From the NCBI GenBank assembly GCA_017619295.1, contig JAFZSQ010000074.1, positions 1-44,754 on the forward strand: a stretch of 44,754 nucleotides of DNA. The letters are read 5' to 3'. The translations under genes were made by a program, and so were the position numbers. The stretch is from Lachnospiraceae bacterium. GTDB lineage: Bacteria; Bacillota; Clostridia; Lachnospirales; Lachnospiraceae. The notes below the pieces were generated by a model. That model did no database searches. It was not told the origin of the DNA and saw only the letters and a program-made list of their open reading frames with translations. Positions 1 to 8,411 of this stretch are shown one piece after another (the first letter of the stretch is position 1; each line of letters starts with the position of its first letter).

Positions 1-719
1 CAACCATTCCTACAAAGAAGAGCCAGATCTTCTCAACAGCAGCAGATAACCAGACAGCAGTTGATATCAACGTTGTACAGGGTGAGAGACAGTTCGCTAA
101 GGACAACAAGTCCCTCGGCCAGTTCAGACTTGATGGTATCCCTCCTGCAATGAGAGGTGTTCCTCAGATCGAGGTTACATTCGATATCGATGCAAACGGT
201 ATCGTTAACGTATCCGCTAAGGATCTTGGAACCGGTAAGGAGCAGCACATCACAATTACAGCAGGTTCATCCATGTCTGATGATGAAATCGATAAGGCTG
301 TTAAGGAAGCTCAGGAGTATGAGGCTCAGGATAAGAAGCGTAAGGAAGCAATCGATACAAGAAACGATGCTGACTCCTTCGTATTCCAGACAGAGAAAGC
401 TCTCAACGAAGTTGGCGACAAGATTTCTGCTGACGAGAAGAGCGGCGTTCAGGCTGACCTTGATGCAGTTAAGGCAATCCTTGAGAGAACCAAAGATCAG
501 GAGATGTCAGATTCTGATATCGATGAGTTAAAGGCAGCTAAGGAGAAACTTACAAACTCTGCACAGTCCTTATTCACAAAGATGTACGAGAACATGCAGC
601 AGCAGGCAGGCGGACAGGCAGGCCCTGACATGAACATGGGCGGCGCTGATGCAGGTGCTAATGCAGGTTCAGCTGACAATAACGATGACGTTATTGACGG
701 AGACTTCAGAGAAGTCTAA
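1..719 (+). CDS. dnaK: Chaperone DnaK (Hsp70), C-terminal part only
   Basis: This is the 3' end of an Hsp70 gene; the first complete codon is at position 3 and the 5' part lies outside the window. The visible 238 residues cover the end of the substrate-binding beta domain ([10 protein letters not shown], then [15 protein letters not shown]) and the helical lid, followed by a Gly/Ala/Met-rich linker and an acidic tail ending [11 protein letters not shown]. DnaK binds exposed hydrophobic peptides in the cytoplasm in an ATP-dependent cycle driven by DnaJ and GrpE. dnaJ follows directly, as in the usual hrcA-grpE-dnaK-dnaJ operon. Assignment is secure; the ATPase domain cannot be judged here. Confidence 0.97.
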   Translation, partial: TIPTKKSQIFSTAADNQTAVDINVVQGERQFAKDNKSLGQFRLDGIPPAMRGVPQIEVTFDIDANGIVNVSAKDLGTGKEQHITITAGSSMSDDEIDKAVKEAQEYEAQDKKRKEAIDTRNDADSFVFQTEKALNEVGDKISADEKSGVQADLDAVKAILERTKDQEMSDSDIDELKAAKEKLTNSAQSLFTKMYENMQQQAGGQAGPDMNMGGADAGANAGSADNNDDVIDGDFREV

Positions 720-745
720 GACTTAGATTTTAAATAGATTCGTAG

Positions 746-771
746 GCTAAGGTCCTTTTGGGGGCCTTAGC
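746..771 (+). terminator. Intercistronic hairpin between dnaK and dnaJ
   Basis: The arms 746-755 and 762-771 pair over about 10 bp around a TTTTGG loop. The GCTAAGG/CCTTAGC outer part is perfect. No clean T-run follows, so this is more likely a partial terminator, an attenuator or an RNA processing/stability element than a full stop. It would let dnaJ be made at a lower level than dnaK. Confidence 0.45.
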
Positions 772-795
772 TTCACGTTTAATGAGGAGTAACGT

Positions 796-1965
796 ATGGC
801 AGAACAGAAAAGGGACTATTACGAGGTCCTTGGCGTAGAAAAAAACGCAGATGATGCGGCCATAAAGAAAGCATACAGGGTTCTTGCCAAGAAGTATCAC
901 CCGGATATGAATCCCGGAGATGCTGAGGCAGAGAAGAAGTTTAAGGAAGCCAGCGAAGCATATGCAGTGCTTTCCGATCCCGAGAAGAGAAGACAGTACG
1001 ACCAGTTTGGTCATGCTGCATTTGAAGGCGGAGCAGGCGGTGCTGGCGGATTTGACTTCTCCGGAATGGACTTCAGTGATATCTTCGGCGACATCTTTGG
1101 AGATTTCTTCGGAGGCGGAAGAAGCAGAGGAAGAGGTAACGGTCCCCAGAAGGGTGCCAATCTTCGTACCAGCATACGCATAAGCTTTGAGGAAGCGGTT
1201 TTTGGCTGTGAGAAAGAGATAGAGTTAAACGTTAAGGAAGAGTGTAAGACCTGTCACGGAACCGGAGCAAAACCCGGAACCAGTGCCGTAACATGTTCTA
1301 AGTGTGGCGGTAAGGGTCAGGTTGTATTTACACAGCAGTCCTTCTTTGGAACAGTAAGAAACGTTCAGACCTGTCCTGATTGTAACGGAACAGGTAAAGT
1401 CATAAAGGATAAATGTGCAGACTGTCACGGAACCGGATATGTTCCCATGCGAAAGAAATACGCTGTGGACATTCCCGCAGGTATCGACAACGGTCAGTGC
1501 AAGCGTATGACAGGATTAGGCGAGCCCGGAATCAACGGAGGTCCCAGAGGAGATGTGCTTGTTGAGGTAATTGTTGCAAGACATCCCATTTTCCAGAGAC
1601 AGGACTACGATATCTACTCAACCGTTCCCATGTCATTTGCGGTTGCTGCATTGGGTGGCGACATTATTATCGACACAGTGGACGGAAAGGTAGTCTACGA
1701 AGTTAAACCCGGAACAGCTACCGATACAAGAATCAGACTTAAAGGTAAAGGTGTTCCCACATTGAGGAATAAGGATATCCGAGGCGACCACTATGTAACC
1801 CTTGTGGTTCAGGTTCCCGACAAGCTCTCACACGAAGCTAAGGAACTTCTTAAGCAGTTCGATGAGCAAAGCGGCGATACCTTAAACGAGGCAGCAAGAG
1901 TATCTGCAGCGTCAAAGGATGAGGCCAAGGATTCTAAAGATAAGAAAAAGAAATTCTGGAAGTAA
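796..1965 (+). CDS. dnaJ: Chaperone protein DnaJ (Hsp40)
   Basis: Full-length 389-residue class I J-protein. The order is classical: N-terminal J domain with the HPD motif (YHPDMN, about residues 35-40), a Gly/Phe-rich segment ([19 protein letters not shown]...), a zinc-binding domain with four CxxCxGxG repeats ([32 protein letters not shown]), and a C-terminal substrate-binding domain with a lysine-rich end. It stimulates DnaK ATP hydrolysis and hands over unfolded clients in the cytoplasm. A GAGGAG ribosome binding site lies 6 nt before the ATG. It follows dnaK by 76 nt and is closed by a strong terminator. Confidence 0.98.
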   Translation: MAEQKRDYYEVLGVEKNADDAAIKKAYRVLAKKYHPDMNPGDAEAEKKFKEASEAYAVLSDPEKRRQYDQFGHAAFEGGAGGAGGFDFSGMDFSDIFGDIFGDFFGGGRSRGRGNGPQKGANLRTSIRISFEEAVFGCEKEIELNVKEECKTCHGTGAKPGTSAVTCSKCGGKGQVVFTQQSFFGTVRNVQTCPDCNGTGKVIKDKCADCHGTGYVPMRKKYAVDIPAGIDNGQCKRMTGLGEPGINGGPRGDVLVEVIVARHPIFQRQDYDIYSTVPMSFAVAALGGDIIIDTVDGKVVYEVKPGTATDTRIRLKGKGVPTLRNKDIRGDHYVTLVVQVPDKLSHEAKELLKQFDEQSGDTLNEAARVSAASKDEAKDSKDKKKKFWK

Positions 1966-1980
1966 AAAGAACTACTGAAC

Positions 1981-2010
1981 GGCTGTGGCAGAAATGCCAC
2001 AGCCGATTTT
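1981..2010 (+). terminator. Rho-independent terminator after dnaJ
   Basis: A perfect 10-bp stem (GGCTGTGGCA with TGCCACAGCC) around a GAAA tetraloop is followed by GATTTTTA. It lies 15 nt after the dnaJ stop and ends the heat-shock operon. Confidence 0.93.
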
Positions 2011-2016
2011 TATGTC

Positions 2017-2048
2017 GTTTGTGTCAATTGTATGGTTGTTTGTGACAA
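2017..2048 (+). repeat. Short direct repeat, possible operator
   Basis: GTTTGTGTCAA at 2017-2027 recurs as GTTTGTGACAA at 2038-2048, 10 of 11 identical and 21 bp apart (about two helical turns). The core TTGTGACAA is itself palindromic. The second copy also lies in a small hairpin (GGTTGT/ACAACC, 2034-2050). No clear promoter could be fixed between here and 2100. Confidence 0.35.
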
Positions 2049-2118
2049 CCGGGAAATTTTTAACTGTTTCAATGATAGTATTGGTTTATAAACATTAACC
2101 CCAAGGAGGTATGACATA

Positions 2119-2244
2119 TTGGTATGCAATAGCATAACGACAGATAGTGGTACTGTTCAACTTGTGGATCCGGGGGTAGGATATTCGTGGTACAGCAAGT
2201 CAACAGACGACTTGTATAAAGTATTTACTCACCTGGCATGGTAA
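2119..2244 (+). CDS. Possible 41-residue peptide, unknown function
   Basis: A TTG-initiated ORF of 41 codons. It is proposed because a perfect AAGGAGGT ribosome binding site (2103-2110) sits 8 nt before the TTG, and no other ORF of useful length begins there; an ATG at 2111 has no spacing and gives only 8 codons. The peptide starts MVCNSITTDSG, is rich in Tyr/Ser/Asp, ends FTHLAW, and has no signal peptide, membrane segment or recognised motif. It lies upstream of the membrane-anchored gene at 2302, separated by a strong hairpin. It may be a leader peptide, a small protein, or the remnant of a longer gene. Confidence 0.45.
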   Translation: MVCNSITTDSGTVQLVDPGVGYSWYSKSTDDLYKVFTHLAW

Positions 2245-2253
2245 ATATGGTAT

Positions 2254-2283
2254 ACCGGAATCCAAATTTATTTGGGTTCCGGT
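2254..2283 (+). promoter_or_regulatory. 13-bp hairpin before the gene at 2302
   Basis: Arms 2254-2266 (ACCGGAATCCAAA) and 2271-2283 (TTTGGGTTCCGGT) pair over 13 bp with one G-T pair and a TTTA loop. No T-run follows, so it is not a standard terminator. It ends 8 nt before the GGGGA ribosome binding site of the next gene and 10 nt after the 41-codon ORF stop, so a role in translation coupling or mRNA processing is possible. Confidence 0.5.
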
Positions 2284-2301
2284 GTAAAATATGGGGATTA
2301 T

Positions 2302-3405
2302 ATGATGAATAAGAACCGGGTATTACATGCGATAATTATATGCGTCGCCTTTGCACTAACCTTATCGCTAATATTACTCCACATATTAAGAGGAAATGGT
2401 AGTCGGAGGATAGGAAATCTTAACGATTATACGCCATTGGCCGTTGTTAATGATAACATTGTATATAATTACTTTGGAGAAGATGGTACTTTTGTGATTG
2501 GGTGTTATGATACTGCTTCTAGGACCGAAAAAGATTGCTATTTTGAAGACAACTTTTATATTTCGAGCGGTGTTTCCGTTGAAACAGACAATTTGGTTTA
2601 CCTTCCGATTACATTGACTAACGGAGAACACAACCTTTTAGAAATCGATGTTAAAAATCAATGTGTAACTTCGGTACTTAAAGAACATAATTCCTACCCA
2701 ATAGATACAGTAGCCGCGATGGACGGAGATGTTTACATGCTAAGCACGAATATCTTCGGGAATGATATTGAAGAAAGCGTTATAAAAAAATACAGCGGGG
2801 AGAATAATAACGCTGTTCAGATAATAAAAAAGGACTATAATCACGGAATTGGTGAAAGAATAATAGCGTTTTCGTGTTATGAAAATAAAATATATATCTT
2901 GGTTGAATATATAAATGAGAACGATGTATGCTGCCGCATAGAGAAATATGATAATCAAAAAAGGATAGAAACTATTAATTTGGAAAAGACCTTGGAAAGA
3001 GATATTTGTAATAATGGTATTGTTCAATTCTATTGTATTGGTGATTATGTGTATTTTAGAGATTATACAGATGAAGGATATATAGGGAAAAATACTGGTG
3101 CGAAAATTGAAAACTATTTTAATACTACCGGATTAAGAATAGTTAATGGCAGTGGGAGAGGAATGCCGGAATATCAACTTTTTTATGTTAGAAGAACAGC
3201 AGATTTATATGCCCTTAACTTAAAGGATGGCAGACTGACTTTGAAAACTTTGCCTTTGTCAAAAAACGAGAGTATACGGGGCGCAGTCGCAAATAACGAT
3301 ATAATATGTATTAGTTTATTGGATGAAAGCGATGAAGAAACCTTTACAACAAGGGATACGCTTGTTTTAGACATTGAGAATGACATAATAGAGTGTATCG
3401 ATTAA
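2302..3405 (+). CDS. Membrane-anchored extracytoplasmic protein, unknown function
   Basis: A protein of 367 residues beginning MMNKNRVLHA. The start was chosen because GGGGA (2292-2296) lies 5 nt upstream; a second ATG follows at 2305. One N-terminal hydrophobic segment (about residues 7-28) is followed by a basic stretch and then a long extracytoplasmic part with repeated short beta-rich blocks (for example DNIVYNYFGEDGTFVIGCYD and SCYENKIYILVEYI). This suggests a beta-propeller-like fold; that is inference. The gene is clearly more AT-rich than its neighbours, with many ATA and AAT codons, which hints at horizontal acquisition. It is a lone gene between terminators. I recognise no family. 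Confidence 0.8.
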   Translation: MMNKNRVLHAIIICVAFALTLSLILLHILRGNGSRRIGNLNDYTPLAVVNDNIVYNYFGEDGTFVIGCYDTASRTEKDCYFEDNFYISSGVSVETDNLVYLPITLTNGEHNLLEIDVKNQCVTSVLKEHNSYPIDTVAAMDGDVYMLSTNIFGNDIEESVIKKYSGENNNAVQIIKKDYNHGIGERIIAFSCYENKIYILVEYINENDVCCRIEKYDNQKRIETINLEKTLERDICNNGIVQFYCIGDYVYFRDYTDEGYIGKNTGAKIENYFNTTGLRIVNGSGRGMPEYQLFYVRRTADLYALNLKDGRLTLKTLPLSKNESIRGAVANNDIICISLLDESDEETFTTRDTLVLDIENDIIECID

Positions 3406-3447
3406 GCATACTTGTCGGATGAACACTTCCCACAATCTCCACTGAAA

Positions 3448-3491
3448 GGTTCCGCCTAAACTTATTATGGTTTAGGCGGAACCATTTTTTT
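3448..3491 (+). terminator. Strong rho-independent terminator
   Basis: A 14-bp perfect stem (GGTTCCGCCTAAAC at 3448-3461 with its complement at 3470-3483) and an 8-nt loop are followed by ATTTTTTT. It ends the gene at 2302. Confidence 0.95.
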
Positions 3492-3500
3492 AAAAAAATA

Positions 3501-3543
3501 TCCTACCGATTCGGTAGGACACACTTCAGTGTCCATGCTAGCA
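3501..3543. repeat. Three consecutive palindromes upstream of helD
   Basis: TCCTACCGATTCGGTAGGA (3501-3519) is a perfect 9-1-9 palindrome. GGACAC/GTGTCC (3517-3522 and 3529-3534) overlaps it by three bases, so the two hairpins exclude each other as RNA. TGCTAGCA (3536-3543) is an 8-bp palindrome. They lie just upstream of the proposed helD promoter. Candidate roles are a regulator operator, a mutually exclusive hairpin switch, or a remnant of a mobile repeat. Confidence 0.5.
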
Positions 3544-3561
3544 CATATTGAAAAACAAGTC

Positions 3562-3590
3562 TATACCTTTTTGCAAATCTCTGTTAATAT
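3562..3590 (+). promoter_or_regulatory. Possible promoter of the helD-like gene
   Basis: Weak -35 TATACC (3562-3567), 17-nt spacer, and an extended -10 TGTTAATAT (TG at 3582, TAATAT at 3585-3590). The -35 resembles the TATACA used before the RidA gene at 36189. The start point would be near 3597, just before the ribosome binding site. Confidence 0.5.
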
Positions 3591-3618
3591 TTAGGAACAG
3601 TTCAAAAAGGAGAGCAAG

Positions 3619-6600
3619 ATGGACGTACAAATGTTAACCGGAACTTTCTACGGAACAACCCGGGAAGACGAAGAGAAAAAACTGAATATTGCAAAGGAAA
3701 TGGTGGAAGAAAGGCTTGGCAAAATCAAGCAATCCGCCAGTGACCTCCAGGAGGAATTAAAGTCCTTAAGAGAGGTCTACGATGTGGAAGACAAGGAAGG
3801 TCTTGCACAGTGGTTTAATACCGACGCCAGATTCAACGAGGTAAGAAACGACCTTAAGAGAGCTGAAAGAGCCGGTAAGAAACCATTTTTCGGGAGAATC
3901 GACATCGACGATTTGGAGCACGGCAAGAGGGAGAGCCTTTACATCGGTAAAAGCGTAATAGCCTCAAATCCTGCAGAGCCCTACGTAATCGACTGGCGAG
4001 CACCCATTTCTTCCGTTTATTACGACCACAGCCTCGGAAGATGTAACTACGAGGTTCCGAAAGAAGGAATCTACGATGTAGATCTTAAAAGGAAGAGAAC
4101 CTATGAAATCGAAGACGGACAAATCAAAGATTTCTACGATTCCGATGTGGTAGCCAATGATGAGCTTCTGACAAAATATCTCTCCCAAAGCAAACGAAAT
4201 GTCTTAAGCGAAATCATAGCGACAATTCAGCAGGAACAAAACGAGATTATAAGAAAGAATCCCCGCCACAATGTTCTGGTTCAGGGAAGCGCCGGCTCCG
4301 GTAAGACCACCGTGGCCATGCACAGGATTTCTTATATTCTTTATAACTACGACACCGAGTTTAAGCCCGACGGTTTCTACATCGTTGGAAGTAACAAGGT
4401 GCTACTTAACTACATAACGGGAGTCCTGCCGGATCTTGACGTTTACGGAGTAAGGCAGATGACCATGGAAGAGCTTTTCGTAAGGCTTCTTTATGAAGAC
4501 TGGGATAAGAACACCATGGAGATTAAGGCTCTTGAAAAGGGTGATAAAGGCGCAGGAATCAAAGGAAGCGAAGCATGGTTTAAATCTTTGATGAGATTTT
4601 GCAACGCTTTGGAAAAACGTATGATTCCCAGAGAGGACATTGTCCTTGAGGAAAACGGCCGACTTATAATGAGTAAGTCTGATATCGAAGCAGCCATAAA
4701 AAGCTGCGGCAGCAAGTCTTTGGCCGACAAGGTTGAAAAGCTTGACGATATCCTCCTAAGTAAGTTAGAGACCGAGATGTATGGAAGGTATCATACCTAC
4801 AACCCGGAACTTCAAAAGAAATTAATCAGAAAATATAAGAAGTGGTTTACGAAGTTTTTCTATAAGGGAAGCGTGTTTGAACTATATGAAGAGTTCATAG
4901 CAAATGAACACATGGTTAATCCCCTTATTACCTATGAGACCAATCACCCGGATCTATATGATTTGGCATCACTTGCGTACATTTACAAGAGAATAAAGGA
5001 GACTGAAGTTATCCAGGAAGCAAGCCATGTGGTAATCGACGAAGCTCAGGACTTTGGAATTTCGGTGTATCACGCCCTTAAGTATTGTATGAGCAAATGT
5101 ACTTTTACCATAATGGGTGATGTGTCCCAGAATATAAGGTTCGAAAGCGGATTGTCCGACTGGGAAGGATTAAAGAAGCTGATGCTTCCAAACAAGTTCG
5201 ATTACTTTGGACTCCTTCGGAAAAGTTATCGAAACACCGTGGAGATTTCCGAGTTTGCCACAGACATTTTAAGGCACGGAACATTTCCGATTTATCCCGT
5301 GGAACCAATCATAAGGCACGGGGATAAGGTCGAGTGTGAGAAGTGCACATCGATGGAGGAGCTTAATAAAAAGGTTCTGGAGCGAGCCGAAAAGATGAAG
5401 GTTGACGGAAACGAAACCATAGCAGTCATCTGCAAGGACACTGATGAGGCGGACAAGGTTTATAAAGCCCTGGTGGAGAAAACCGAAGTTAAACTTTTTA
5501 CCGATGATGCCGAGTTTTCATCCGGCACCTACGTAATTCCAATAGAGTATTCGAAGGGTCTGGAGTTCGACGCGGTAATTATTTATGACGCATCAAAGGA
5601 AGCTTATCCCAAGGAGGACGGCTACGCCAAACTTCTCTATGTGGCAGCCACCAGAGCTCTTCACGATCTGGGAGTTTACTACCTTAATGAATTAACGGGA
5701 CTTATAGCGGACCCCATTCCCGAGGATCGAAAGAACATAACCTTTGTGGAAGATGATTTCCATGTTAAGCCCGTGGTCTTCAAGAAGGAATTCAAAAGCC
5801 ACGCTCAGATTGCAAGAGAACAGGCCTTGGAGGGTGACAAGGAAAGAAAGTTAAGAGACGCTTACGGACCTAAGAAAATAGGTGCGACGGTTATGAAAAC
5901 TCCCGCGATTCCATCGGTTCTTAAGGTAAAAAAGCCTATCTCCAAACCTGATTTAAAGGAAGATAATTCCAAAAAGGCAGAGTCGGAATTTGGTACCATG
6001 CCTGAGAGCACCAGCCTTAAACCCATAGGCCACGGCAAGATAGATACCTCTGTAAAGTGGATTAACGCAGACAAGAGAAAGGTTGACATAACAACACCGT
6101 ACGGTATACTTACCATAGCTCCCATATCGGATGAGACCGTAAGAGTTATGTTTTCAAAACAGGGAGGAGATATTTATTCACCCCTTCCCGAAGGTGTACA
6201 GATTAAACCCACCAAGTGGAACTGTGTGGAAAACAGGGAGGAAGTAACCATAAGAATGGCGAAACTCACTGTAAGGGTGAATAAGAAAACAGGAGCCCTA
6301 AGCTTTGATACTGCAAGCGGCGTGACTTTCCTTTCGGAGAAAACCGATACCACAAGGCAGTACCACGGCATGGCAGATATATGGTGGGAGTATTTTGACT
6401 GGTCCAAGAAAGAAAGCCTTAAGGCAGCAGGTCCTGATAATTCCTGGGAAGATTTGGCCATGACAAGTAAGTTCATTTCGGATTCGAAAACCGGAGCTTC
6501 CACATTAATCATGTCGAGCAAAGGTTACCAAATCCTGGTACCTGCAGGAATAAAGGTTCTTTCCTGTACCGTTCCGGCATATGGACCTTACATAAGTTTT

Positions 6601-6645
6601 ATAGATACAAAGTGCATTGATTATTGCGTGAGAACGGCGAAGTAA
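3619..6645 (+). CDS. helD: HelD-like UvrD-family ATPase fused to a GH31 N-terminal-like domain
   Basis: 1008 residues. Residues 1 to about 700 form a HelD/superfamily 1 ATPase: an N-terminal coiled-coil arm (about 10-60), Walker A GSAGSGKT at 223-230, Walker B VVIDEAQD around 471-478, SYRN motif, EYSKGLEFDAVI, and YVAATRAL near 674. HelD proteins bind RNA polymerase and release it from DNA and nucleic acid using ATP. A lysine-rich linker (about 700-805) joins an extra domain at about 811-1008. That domain resembles the N-terminal beta-sandwich of family 31 glycoside hydrolases (PYGILTIAPISDETVRVMFS, then LTVRVNKKTGALSFDTASG), without any catalytic barrel. AAAAAGGAG precedes the ATG. The ATPase call is firm; the C-terminal match is by pattern only. 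Confidence 0.88.
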   Translation: MDVQMLTGTFYGTTREDEEKKLNIAKEMVEERLGKIKQSASDLQEELKSLREVYDVEDKEGLAQWFNTDARFNEVRNDLKRAERAGKKPFFGRIDIDDLEHGKRESLYIGKSVIASNPAEPYVIDWRAPISSVYYDHSLGRCNYEVPKEGIYDVDLKRKRTYEIEDGQIKDFYDSDVVANDELLTKYLSQSKRNVLSEIIATIQQEQNEIIRKNPRHNVLVQGSAGSGKTTVAMHRISYILYNYDTEFKPDGFYIVGSNKVLLNYITGVLPDLDVYGVRQMTMEELFVRLLYEDWDKNTMEIKALEKGDKGAGIKGSEAWFKSLMRFCNALEKRMIPREDIVLEENGRLIMSKSDIEAAIKSCGSKSLADKVEKLDDILLSKLETEMYGRYHTYNPELQKKLIRKYKKWFTKFFYKGSVFELYEEFIANEHMVNPLITYETNHPDLYDLASLAYIYKRIKETEVIQEASHVVIDEAQDFGISVYHALKYCMSKCTFTIMGDVSQNIRFESGLSDWEGLKKLMLPNKFDYFGLLRKSYRNTVEISEFATDILRHGTFPIYPVEPIIRHGDKVECEKCTSMEELNKKVLERAEKMKVDGNETIAVICKDTDEADKVYKALVEKTEVKLFTDDAEFSSGTYVIPIEYSKGLEFDAVIIYDASKEAYPKEDGYAKLLYVAATRALHDLGVYYLNELTGLIADPIPEDRKNITFVEDDFHVKPVVFKKEFKSHAQIAREQALEGDKERKLRDAYGPKKIGATVMKTPAIPSVLKVKKPISKPDLKEDNSKKAESEFGTMPESTSLKPIGHGKIDTSVKWINADKRKVDITTPYGILTIAPISDETVRVMFSKQGGDIYSPLPEGVQIKPTKWNCVENREEVTIRMAKLTVRVNKKTGALSFDTASGVTFLSEKTDTTRQYHGMADIWWEYFDWSKKESLKAAGPDNSWEDLAMTSKFISDSKTGASTLIMSSKGYQILVPAGIKVLSCTVPAYGPYISFIDTKCIDYCVRTAK

Positions 6646-6652
6646 TGTTTTC

Positions 6653-6681
6653 TTGACATCGGGATTCTCTAAAGCTATCAT
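6653..6681 (+). promoter_or_regulatory. Sigma-A promoter of the antiporter gene
   Basis: Perfect -35 TTGACA (6653-6658), 17-nt spacer and -10 TATCAT (6676-6681). The predicted start point near 6688 gives a leader of about 50 nt before the ATG at 6740. Confidence 0.82.
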
Positions 6682-6739
6682 AAATGTTAGGTGATTTTGC
6701 ATATTTATGCAGGGAATTCTAAAAAGGAGACACACTATC

Positions 6740-8353
6740 ATGAAGAAAAACAAAGTTCTGATCGCATCAGCTATTTTTATCGTGATGCTGGTACTCATTG
6801 CAGTTCTCAATGCGTGCGGAGTCGGTTTCGTCGCATCGGGATGGGCACTCCTTCCGCCCCTTGTAGCCATTATTCTGGCTCTCGTTACCAAGGAAGCTTA
6901 TTCCTCTCTTTTCATAGGAATTGTTCTTGGTGCGGTTATGGCGGCAGGCTGTAATTTTAAAGCAACCTTAGACATGGTTACTGTTGATTCCATAAGCACA
7001 GCAGTTGCTGACAATGCCGGAATTCTTGTGTTCCTGGTAATCCTCGGAACCATCGTAGCTTTGGTTAACAAATCAGGTGCTTCCAGAGCCTTCGGTAACT
7101 GGGCACAGAAGAACATCAAGACCAAGGTTGGCGCAATGATGGCAACCTTCCTTTTGGGAGTTCTCATCTTCATAGACGACTATTTCAACTGCCTTACAGT
7201 AGGTTCTGTAATGGCACCCGTAACCGATTCAAAGAAAATAAGCCGTGTTAAGCTGGCATACCTTATTGATGCTACGGCAGCACCCGTTTGTATGATTGCT
7301 CCCGTTTCATCCTGGGCTGCGGCAGTTTCCGGTTGCGTAGAGAGTGAAACCTATTCAGGAATCGACCTCTTCATAAGAGCTATTCCTTATAACTTCTACT
7401 CAATCTTCACATTTGTATTTATCATCGCCATTGTTCTTATGGGCTTCGATTATGGCAAGATGTCAGACTTCGAAATCAAGGCTCAGAAGACCGGTGATCT
7501 TTCAGTTCTCGATGTTGCTTTACTTGACGAGAAGCAGGAGAGAAAGCTTGAAGAGGAAGGTCCCGAAAGCCCCGCAAGAGGTAAACTCATTGACCTTATT
7601 ATCCCCATCGTAATCTTAATCGTATGCAGCGTTTGGGGACTTCTTCACAACGGTTATCAGGCTATCGGAGAAGGTTCCGTCATCGACGCTTTTTCCGAGA
7701 CAGATGCTTATGTGGGACTTCCCTGGGGAAGTATCCTTGCACTTATTCTTGTTGTTATCTACCTTATTGCAAGAAAGATTGTTTCCTTCGAGGAAGCTAT
7801 GGAATGTATCCCCAAGGGCTTCATTTCCATGGTACCTGCAATCCTTATTCTTACTCTTGCAACAGGACTTAAGAATATTACAGGCGCCCTTGAAGTTAAG
7901 ACCTTCGTTCACGATGTAATGCTTAACGCACAGGGACTTCAGTGGGCTCTTCCCGCAATCGTATTCGTTGTTGCATGCCTTATCGCTTTTGCAACAGGTA
8001 CAAGCTGGGGTACCTTCGGAATTCTTATTCCCATCGTATCCGTTGTATTCCCCGAGACAAGTTCCTTGTTCTTCGTAGGAATCTCTGCATGTCTTGCAGG
8101 TGCTGTTTGCGGTGACCACTGCTCACCTATTTCAGATACAACCATCATGTCATCGGCAGGTGCACATTGTAACCATATCGACCACGTTGAGACCCAGCTT
8201 CCCTATGCTATCTCAGTTGCCGGTATTTCCTTTGTGACATACATTGTTGCCGGACTTCTCGATAAGGTATCACTCACATGGATTTCAATTCCTCTGGGTG
8301 CTGCAATAACCGTAGGCTTCTTATTCTTTATGAAGAAACGCCAGAAAGCATAA
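6740..8353 (+). CDS. NhaC-family Na+/H+ antiporter
   Basis: A 537-residue polytopic membrane protein with about 11-13 hydrophobic segments. The ATG at 6740 (MKKNKVLIAS) was chosen because AGGAGA sits 9 nt upstream; an ATG at 6707 has no ribosome binding site. Typical family motifs are present: FIDDYFNCLTVGS, TGTSWGTFGILIPI and GDHCSPISDTTIMSS followed by HCNHIDHVETQLPYA. A charged cytoplasmic loop of about 40 residues (near 245-290) splits the two halves. The family exchanges sodium, or metabolites such as malate/lactate, for protons across the cell membrane, so the exact substrate cannot be told. It has its own promoter and terminator. Confidence 0.9.
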   Translation: MKKNKVLIASAIFIVMLVLIAVLNACGVGFVASGWALLPPLVAIILALVTKEAYSSLFIGIVLGAVMAAGCNFKATLDMVTVDSISTAVADNAGILVFLVILGTIVALVNKSGASRAFGNWAQKNIKTKVGAMMATFLLGVLIFIDDYFNCLTVGSVMAPVTDSKKISRVKLAYLIDATAAPVCMIAPVSSWAAAVSGCVESETYSGIDLFIRAIPYNFYSIFTFVFIIAIVLMGFDYGKMSDFEIKAQKTGDLSVLDVALLDEKQERKLEEEGPESPARGKLIDLIIPIVILIVCSVWGLLHNGYQAIGEGSVIDAFSETDAYVGLPWGSILALILVVIYLIARKIVSFEEAMECIPKGFISMVPAILILTLATGLKNITGALEVKTFVHDVMLNAQGLQWALPAIVFVVACLIAFATGTSWGTFGILIPIVSVVFPETSSLFFVGISACLAGAVCGDHCSPISDTTIMSSAGAHCNHIDHVETQLPYAISVAGISFVTYIVAGLLDKVSLTWISIPLGAAITVGFLFFMKKRQKA

Positions 8354-8365
8354 TGTGGTAAAACG

Positions 8366-8411
8366 AATCCTCCCGTGCTATTATGTTTAGTAGCACAGGG
8401 AGGATTTTTTT
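8366..8411 (+). terminator. Terminator that also holds the prmA ribosome binding site
   Basis: AATCCTCCC-GTGCTA (8366-8380) pairs with TAGCAC-GGGAGGATT (8391-8406, one bulged A at 8397): 15 bp, a 10-nt loop and a run of seven T (8405-8411). The 3' arm contains GGGAGG (8398-8403), which is the only plausible Shine-Dalgarno for the prmA ATG at 8412. The T-run touches the start codon. Confidence 0.9.
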
